Both the position numbers and the translations under genes were made by a program. Below are positions 59,023-64,000 of a stretch of 64,000 nucleotides of DNA, piece by piece; within the stretch, counting starts at the first letter, position 1, and each line of letters starts with the position of its first letter. The stretch comes from Coprococcus phoceensis (GTDB lineage Bacteria > Bacillota > Clostridia > Lachnospirales > Lachnospiraceae): NCBI RefSeq assembly GCF_900104635.1, contig NZ_FNWC01000006.1, positions 186,001 to 250,000 on the forward strand, given 5' to 3'. Under the pieces are notes generated by a model. That model made no database searches. It worked only from the letters and a program-made list of their open reading frames with translations, and was not told where the DNA came from.

Positions 59023-60936
59023 ATGGCGGAAAAAAATAAAACAAAAGCATACGAAATCGGAGAATTAGACCATTATTTGTTTGGTCAGGGAACTCATTAT
59101 GAGATTTATAAAAAACTAGGAGCTCACATTGTAAATGATGGTGAAAAACAGGGTGTTTATTTTGCAGTATGGGCGCCACATGCGGAGAAAGTCTCGGTAG
59201 TTGGCGAATTTAATGATTGGGATGCCGACAAGAACCCGATGAAGAGGGAAGAGCCACTTGGTATTTATACATGTTTTGTTCCTGATGTGCAGGAAGGAGC
59301 ACTGTATAAGTATTGTATTCAAACATACAAAGGGGATCATATTTATAAAGCGGACCCATTTGCCAATTATGCAGAACTCAGACCGGGGAATGCATCGAAA
59401 GTGACGGATATCAGTGCTCTTAGATGGACAGACAGCAAGTGGATGGAGCGGAGATTAACTTGGGATCATCATAAAGAGCCGATGTCAATTTACGAGGCGC
59501 ATATCGGTTCATGGAAGCGGCATCCGGGCAGAGAGGATGACGGATTCTATACATATAGAGAGTTTGCCAAAGCAGCTACAGAGTATATCAAAGAGATGGG
59601 ATATACACATATTGAGCTGATGGGTATTGCTGAGTATCCTTTTGACGGATCTTGGGGATATCAGGTGACAGGATACTATGCCCCGACTTCAAGATACGGG
59701 ACACCGGAAGATTTTGCGTATATGATTGATTATTTCCATAAGAATAAGATTGGAGTAATTCTTGACTGGGTGCCGGCGCATTTTCCGAAAGACGCACATG
59801 GACTGGCTGATTTTGATGGAACACCGACCTTTGAGTATGCAGATCCGAGAAAGGGAGAACATCCGGATTGGGGAACAAAGGTTTTTGACTATGGAAAGTC
59901 AGAAGTTCAAAATTTCCTGATTGCAAATGCACTGTTTTGGATAGAGCATTATCATGTAGATGGCTTGCGAGTAGATGCAGTTGCATCTATGCTGTACTTG
60001 GACTATGGAAAAGAAAAAGGTCAGTGGGTTCCAAATAAATACGGCAGCAATGAAAATCTTGAAGCAATCGAATTTTTTAAGCATTTGAATTCAGTGGTTC
60101 TTGGAAGAAATCCGGGAGTTGTCATGATTGCCGAGGAATCTACAGCTTGGCCAAAAGTAACAGCGCCAGCGGAATATGATGGACTTGGATTTAGTTTAAA
60201 ATGGAACATGGGTTGGATGCATGATTTTACAGAGTATATGAAACTGGATCCTTATTTTAGAAAAGGGTGCCACAATCAGATGACATTTGCCATGAGTTAT
60301 GCGTATAGCGAAAAATATGTTCTTGTATTGTCGCATGATGAAGTGGTGCATCTGAAGTGCTCTATGCTAAATAAGATGCCTGGGCTTGGATTTGATAAAT
60401 TTGCCAACCTGAAAGTCGGATATGCGTTTATGATGGGACATGTTGGTAAAAAACTGTTGTTTATGGGACAGGATTTTGCTCAGCTTCAGGAATGGAGTGA
60501 AGCGCGTGAATTAGACTGGTTTCTTCTTGCAGAAGACTGGCATAGACAGTTGCAGGAATTTACAAAAGATTTGCTTCATTTGTATAAAAAGAATAAGGCG
60601 ATGTATGAATTAGACTGTTCACCGGAAGGATTTGAATGGGTGAATGCAGATGATGCGGAGAGAAGTATCTACAGCTTTATCAGACATTCTAAAGACGGCA
60701 AGAAGAATCTTTTGTTTGTATGTAATTTTACTCCGATGGAAAGAACGGAATATCGTGTTGGCGTTCCAAGGAGAAAGCAGTATAAGCTGATTTTGGACAG
60801 TGATGAAAAGAAATATGGTGGAGAGGGAAAAGTACGTCCTGAGATTTATAAGAGTGTGAAAAAAGAATGTGACGGAAGACCATTTTCATTTGCTTATGAT
60901 TTACCGCCATATGGTGTTGCAGTGTTTGAGTTTTAA
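59023..60936 (+). CDS. glgB: 1,4-alpha-glucan branching enzyme
   Basis: 637 residues, GH13 family. It makes alpha-1,6 branches in glycogen. The N-terminal CBM48-like domain (GVYFAVWAPHAEKVSVVGEF) precedes the barrel, whose conserved regions are visible: DWVPAHFPKDAHGLADFDGT, DGLRVDAVASMLYLDY with the nucleophile Asp, VMIAEESTAWP with the acid Glu, and LSHDEVVH. Both catalytic carboxylates are intact. AAGGTGAAAG precedes the ATG at 59023. No other glycogen gene is in the window; DUF1284 follows at 19 bp. Confidence 0.96.
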   Translation: MAEKNKTKAYEIGELDHYLFGQGTHYEIYKKLGAHIVNDGEKQGVYFAVWAPHAEKVSVVGEFNDWDADKNPMKREEPLGIYTCFVPDVQEGALYKYCIQTYKGDHIYKADPFANYAELRPGNASKVTDISALRWTDSKWMERRLTWDHHKEPMSIYEAHIGSWKRHPGREDDGFYTYREFAKAATEYIKEMGYTHIELMGIAEYPFDGSWGYQVTGYYAPTSRYGTPEDFAYMIDYFHKNKIGVILDWVPAHFPKDAHGLADFDGTPTFEYADPRKGEHPDWGTKVFDYGKSEVQNFLIANALFWIEHYHVDGLRVDAVASMLYLDYGKEKGQWVPNKYGSNENLEAIEFFKHLNSVVLGRNPGVVMIAEESTAWPKVTAPAEYDGLGFSLKWNMGWMHDFTEYMKLDPYFRKGCHNQMTFAMSYAYSEKYVLVLSHDEVVHLKCSMLNKMPGLGFDKFANLKVGYAFMMGHVGKKLLFMGQDFAQLQEWSEARELDWFLLAEDWHRQLQEFTKDLLHLYKKNKAMYELDCSPEGFEWVNADDAERSIYSFIRHSKDGKKNLLFVCNFTPMERTEYRVGVPRRKQYKLILDSDEKKYGGEGKVRPEIYKSVKKECDGRPFSFAYDLPPYGVAVFEF

Positions 60937-60955
60937 GTTGAAAAAGTGAGAGATT

Positions 60956-61330
60956 ATGGAAAAGCAACCGATTTTATTGCGGGCACATCATGGAATGTGC
61001 CTTGCATTTTTTCAAGGAGAAGGATATAGTGATTTGTTTGTGGCGCATATGGGAAAGATTTTAGAACAGATGCAAGAGAATCCTTCTTTGCAAATTATTA
61101 CGCATGCAGATGTTATCTGCGAGAAATGCCCCAATTTAGAAAATGGAAGCTGTAATACGCCGGATCTTGTTCGGGCATATGATCAGAAAGTGCTTTCTTT
61201 TTGTGGTTTGGAAGAAGGTACAGTTTTGACTTGGGATACTTTTTCTAAACTGGTATCAGAACGAATCTTACTTCAGGGGAAGAGAAAAGAAATATGCGGA
61301 GCATGCAAATGGAGTGAACTTTGTGAATAG
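60956..61330 (+). CDS. DUF1284-family Cys-rich protein
   Basis: 124 residues. The start LLRAHHGMCLAFFQGEGYSD carries an HH and Cys; a central CEKCPNLENGSCNT and a final CGACKWSELCE give eight or so cysteines, as in a small iron-sulfur protein. The family is annotated only as DUF1284, with unknown function. It lies 19 bp after glgB on the same strand, perhaps by readthrough. Its stop is inside a terminator stem. Confidence 0.85.
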   Translation: MEKQPILLRAHHGMCLAFFQGEGYSDLFVAHMGKILEQMQENPSLQIITHADVICEKCPNLENGSCNTPDLVRAYDQKVLSFCGLEEGTVLTWDTFSKLVSERILLQGKRKEICGACKWSELCE

Positions 61331-61370
61331 AAAGTTCGCTCCATTTTTGAATAGAATAGTGTATTCTATT
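61311..61370. terminator. Bidirectional terminator pair between DUF1284 and the V-ATPase operon
   Basis: First hairpin: GGAG-GAACTTT (61311-61322) with AAAGTTC-CTCC (61331-61342), then ATTTTTG. Second: AATAGAATA (61350-61358) with TATTCTATT (61362-61370), a perfect 9-bp repeat at the end of the minus-strand operon. Confidence 0.8.
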
Positions 61371-61983
61371 ATATTTTCCGCTGCTTTATCACTTTTAATC
61401 GTGTGAATTCTTCACGTTCTTTTTCCTCCAAAGCATTGGAAATGGAAGATACTAAAGTGGTATAGGTCGGAATTGTAATATTTTTCAGAGCGTTTGCACG
61501 CTTTTGTGTTTTTTTAATATTGGTCGCAAGCCGGTAGGCTGCATTCTCAATCATGGATAATTTGATCGTAAGCTCTTTTACTTTGCGAAATGCTTCGCGT
61601 GCACGGTCGATTGACTCATCAGTTGTACTGAAAGAGTAAGTCGGCTGATTCTCATCCGGAGTGTAATCCACAAGTGGAATTTCCGTTCCCATAATGCTTC
61701 GGCTTTTAATCTTGATAGAATCCTCAATTGGGACGGTATAGGCAAGTTGGGATACGAGACTGATACCGTGTTCAATATTGGCGTGCTGCAGGCATTTATA
61801 TGCATGTGTGAAGGTGGAATCAATCTGTTCCTGAATGTCCTTTGCCTGATCGATCAGTTCCATCAGTTCGCGGATCAGAATGTTTCTTTTCTTATCCATA
61901 AGTTCGTACCCCTGATTGGCAAGAGCCAAAGAATTCTTTGCAAGAATCAGATTTCCTTTTGTGGGAAATGTGCGAGGATCCAT
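61369..61983 (-). CDS. atpD: V-type ATP synthase subunit D
   Basis: 204 residues, mostly two long helices. The family start FPTKGNLILAKNSLALANQG and the end NALKNITIPTYTTLVSSISN are typical. Subunit D is the central rotor shaft of the V1 sector, joining the A3B3 head to the membrane ring. AAAGGGGG precedes the ATG at 61983. It is the last gene of the minus-strand V-ATPase operon. In clostridia this enzyme often uses sodium; the ion cannot be judged from the subunits seen. Confidence 0.95.
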   Translation of the reverse strand: MDPRTFPTKGNLILAKNSLALANQGYELMDKKRNILIRELMELIDQAKDIQEQIDSTFTHAYKCLQHANIEHGISLVSQLAYTVPIEDSIKIKSRSIMGTEIPLVDYTPDENQPTYSFSTTDESIDRAREAFRKVKELTIKLSMIENAAYRLATNIKKTQKRANALKNITIPTYTTLVSSISNALEEKEREEFTRLKVIKQRKI

Positions 61984-61998
61984 AAGAACGCCCCCTTT

Positions 61999-63384
61999 CT
62001 ATGAGTCTGAACGATTATCATAAAATTGTTCCAAAATTTTTGTGTCAATACGATCTAATTCTTCTCTTGGAAGCATTTTTAAAAGTTCCCATCCAAGGTC
62101 AAGTGTCTCTTCGATTGTACGGTTTTCCTCCAGCCCCTGACCGATATAGCGTTCTTCGAATTCCTTTCCGAAGGCAAGGTATTTTTTGTCGATCGGGGAG
62201 AGTTCATCTTCACCGATGACAGAGGCAAGGTTTCTCGCTTCTCCTACTTTGGCGTAGGATGAAAAGAGCTGGTTGGCAAGATCCTGATGGTCCGCGCGAG
62301 TGTATCCCTCTCCGATACCGTCTTTCATCAGACGGGAAAGGGACGGTAAAATGTTGATTGGCGGGTAGATGGACTGTCCATGGAGCGCACGGTCAAGTAC
62401 AATCTGCCCTTCAGTAATATATCCTGTCAAGTCAGGAATCGGGTGTGTGATATCGTCGTTTGGCATTGTCAGAATCGGCAGCTGTGTCACCGAACCGTTG
62501 ACGCCTGCCACAATTCCTGCGCGTTCATAGATTGTCGCGAGTTCACTATAAAGATATCCCGGGAATCCTTTTCGGCTTGGAATCTCGCCTTTGGAGGAGG
62601 ATACTTCACGCATCGCCTCCGCAAAGGATGTCATATCTGTGAGAATGACAAGGATATGTTTGTTCTGCTCAAATGCCAGATATTCTGCGACGGTGAGCGC
62701 TACTTTTGGTGTGATAAGACGCTCCACGACCGGATCGTTTGCCAGATTCAGGAACATGACTACGTGGTCGGATACACCGCTTTCTTCAAAGGTGCGCTGG
62801 AAAAATTCCGCAACGTCATGTTTGACACCCATCGCAGCAAATACAATAGCAAATTCTTCATCGGAATCATCCCCGAGAGAAGCCTGTTTTACAATCTGAG
62901 CGGCAAGCTGGTCGTGTGGAAGACCGTTTCCGGAAAAAATCGGAAGCTTCTGTCCTCGAATCAGTGTGGTCAGACCGTCGATTGCAGAGATACCGGTGCG
63001 GATATAGTTTCTAGGATATTCACGTTTTACCGGGTTAAGCGGAAGTCCGTTGATATCTCTTGTCAACGTTGAGGTAATCGGACCGAGATCGTCAATCGGC
63101 TGCCCGATTCCGTTAAATGTTCTTCCGAGCATATCCGGTGAGAGGGCGATCTCCATCGGATGTCCGGTGAGTTTTGTGTGGGTGTTGAGCAGAGACATAT
63201 TTTCAGTCCCTTCAAATACCTGAATAACTGCTTTATCCTCGTAAATCTCAATGATGCGACCTAACTTACGCTCGTTTCCGTTTACTACAAATTCTACGAT
63301 CTCATCAAAGAACGCATCCTGTACACCCTCCAGCACGATCAGAGGACCGTTGATGCTGCTTAAGCCTAAATATTCAATTGCCAT
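61999..63384 (-). CDS. atpB: V-type ATP synthase subunit B
   Basis: 461 residues, full length. The non-catalytic head subunit. It has the ATP synthase alpha/beta fold with [20 protein letters not shown] and [16 protein letters not shown], where the P-loop is replaced as expected for B. The later region [20 protein letters not shown] is the nucleotide-site signature of the family. AGGAGGAGG precedes the ATG at 63384. It lies 15 bases after subunit A and 15 bases before subunit D. Confidence 0.97.
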   Translation of the reverse strand: MAIEYLGLSSINGPLIVLEGVQDAFFDEIVEFVVNGNERKLGRIIEIYEDKAVIQVFEGTENMSLLNTHTKLTGHPMEIALSPDMLGRTFNGIGQPIDDLGPITSTLTRDINGLPLNPVKREYPRNYIRTGISAIDGLTTLIRGQKLPIFSGNGLPHDQLAAQIVKQASLGDDSDEEFAIVFAAMGVKHDVAEFFQRTFEESGVSDHVVMFLNLANDPVVERLITPKVALTVAEYLAFEQNKHILVILTDMTSFAEAMREVSSSKGEIPSRKGFPGYLYSELATIYERAGIVAGVNGSVTQLPILTMPNDDITHPIPDLTGYITEGQIVLDRALHGQSIYPPINILPSLSRLMKDGIGEGYTRADHQDLANQLFSSYAKVGEARNLASVIGEDELSPIDKKYLAFGKEFEERYIGQGLEENRTIEETLDLGWELLKMLPREELDRIDTKILEQFYDNRSDS

Positions 63385-63399
63385 ACAAATCCTCCTCCT

Positions 63400-64000
63400 T
63401 TATGCGTTCTTTTCCATAATCCGGTCATAGAATGCATCGATTTTTTTCATATATTCATCAAATAGTTCGAGTTTGTCATTTGGCACATCGTATTTGATCG
63501 CAATGACTTTTTCGAAAATATCTTCTTCTTTCAGAACAGAAATCGGCATGTTCAGTGTGATGAGTGCTTTTGATTTCTGATATAAATACAAGATAACTTC
63601 CATCATCTTGAACTGCTTTTCTAATGAGACACAAGTGTCGTCTGCATGAAATGCGTTTTGCTGAAGGAATCCCAGTCGGATGACTTTGGCAATTTCCAAA
63701 ACGAGTTTCTGGTCGTCCGGCAGCACATCGCTTCCGATTAATTTTACGATTTCCATCAGGCTGCTCTCTTGATTCAAAAGAGCCATCAGCTGATTGCGGT
63801 AGTCGACAAACTTTGGCGAAACGTGTTCGTTATACCATGGGGCGAGATCGAGCAGATATTCACTGTAGCTTGTCAGCCAGTGGATTGCCGGGAAATGTCT
63901 CGCATACGCAAGGCTCTTATCAAGCCCCCAGAAACATCTGACAAAACGTTTGGTATTCTGTGTAACCGGCTCAGAGAAGTCGCCGCCCTGTGGTGATACA
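63400..64000 (-). CDS. atpA: V-type ATP synthase subunit A (N-terminal part outside the window)
   Basis: The frame is open from the window edge and ends with TAA at 63400; about 199 residues of the C-terminus are visible. The edge region reads VSPQGGDFSEPVTQNTKRFV, followed by FWGLDKSLAYARHFPAIHWL, a hallmark of the catalytic A subunit. The internal Met at 63786 is not the start. The P-loop lies upstream, beyond the window. Subunit A hydrolyses or makes ATP in the V1 head, and the order A-B-D matches other clostridial operons. Confidence 0.95.
   Translation of the reverse strand, partial: VSPQGGDFSEPVTQNTKRFVRCFWGLDKSLAYARHFPAIHWLTSYSEYLLDLAPWYNEHVSPKFVDYRNQLMALLNQESSLMEIVKLIGSDVLPDDQKLVLEIAKVIRLGFLQQNAFHADDTCVSLEKQFKMMEVILYLYQKSKALITLNMPISVLKEEDIFEKVIAIKYDVPNDKLELFDEYMKKIDAFYDRIMEKNA

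Overview
The window looks like the chromosome of a low-GC, anaerobic, gut-type Clostridia, most likely Lachnospiraceae. The evidence is a V-type ATP synthase operon, a reverse-type rubrerythrin with a PerR-like regulator, a Clostridia-type Tad pilus locus (Flp1-like pilin, DUF5702, DUF6382), BofA/YaaL sporulation-associated genes, many small families typical of this group (DUF6062, DUF6147, TSCPD, DUF1284), strong Shine-Dalgarno sites and frequent TTG/GTG starts. I cannot fix the genus. No tRNA, rRNA, prophage, complete insertion sequence or CRISPR array was seen.

Layout. 1-6.8 kb: tail of a cell-wall-anchored protein, polyphosphate kinase, rubrerythrin and perR with matching operators, an SH3-NlpC/P60 hydrolase, a small DUF1858 redox protein and MecA, with two DnaA-box clusters in the gaps. 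6.9-13.3 kb: a GH18-type envelope protein, then a cell-wall/nucleotide block (cwlD, a fused sua5-ywlE, rpiB, upp, dCMP deaminase) and the yaaL/bofA pair. 13.4-21.7 kb: a complete Tad pilus operon of ten genes from tadZ to a DUF6382 gene, including a 58-residue Flp1-like prepilin and a dedicated prepilin peptidase. 21.7-27.2 kb: rhomboid protease and a histidine kinase overlapping tail to tail, HIT protein, ECF sigma factor, murG, DUF4367 and DUF6147 genes, a 148-bp structured inverted-repeat element and a TSCPD protein. 27.4-34.1 kb: a polyamine operon (arginine decarboxylase, spermidine synthase, agmatinase, carboxynorspermidine dehydrogenase and decarboxylase, MTA/SAH nucleosidase) behind a long, highly structured leader that ends in an intrinsic terminator.

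34.2-46.9 kb: a membrane protein, an iron-type ABC importer (binding protein, ATPase, double permease), a probable type I toxin-antitoxin remnant, pgi, a CdaR-type regulator, an aconitase-family hydratase, DUF6062 and a beta-propeller membrane protein. 47.0-55.5 kb: a large secreted multi-domain protein followed at 17 bp by a 42-residue peptide with a lasso-type leader, then an S24/S26 peptidase, a coiled-coil nuclease-like protein, an HPr-kinase-like protein, PqqD, an ABC exporter and a nucleotidyltransferase. This is a paeninodin-like RiPP locus that lacks the lasso cyclase and the B2 leader protease. 55.5-64 kb: a small gene broken by an in-frame stop, a TPR/acidic-repeat/ATPase protein, glgB, DUF1284, and the 3' end of the V-ATPase operon (A, B, D) on the minus strand.

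The best candidates for something undescribed are the cyclase-less RiPP locus (49.6-55.5 kb), the polyamine-operon leader RNA (27.49-27.77 kb) and the structured element at 26.69-26.84 kb. All assignments are from reading the sequence; no database search or folding program was run.
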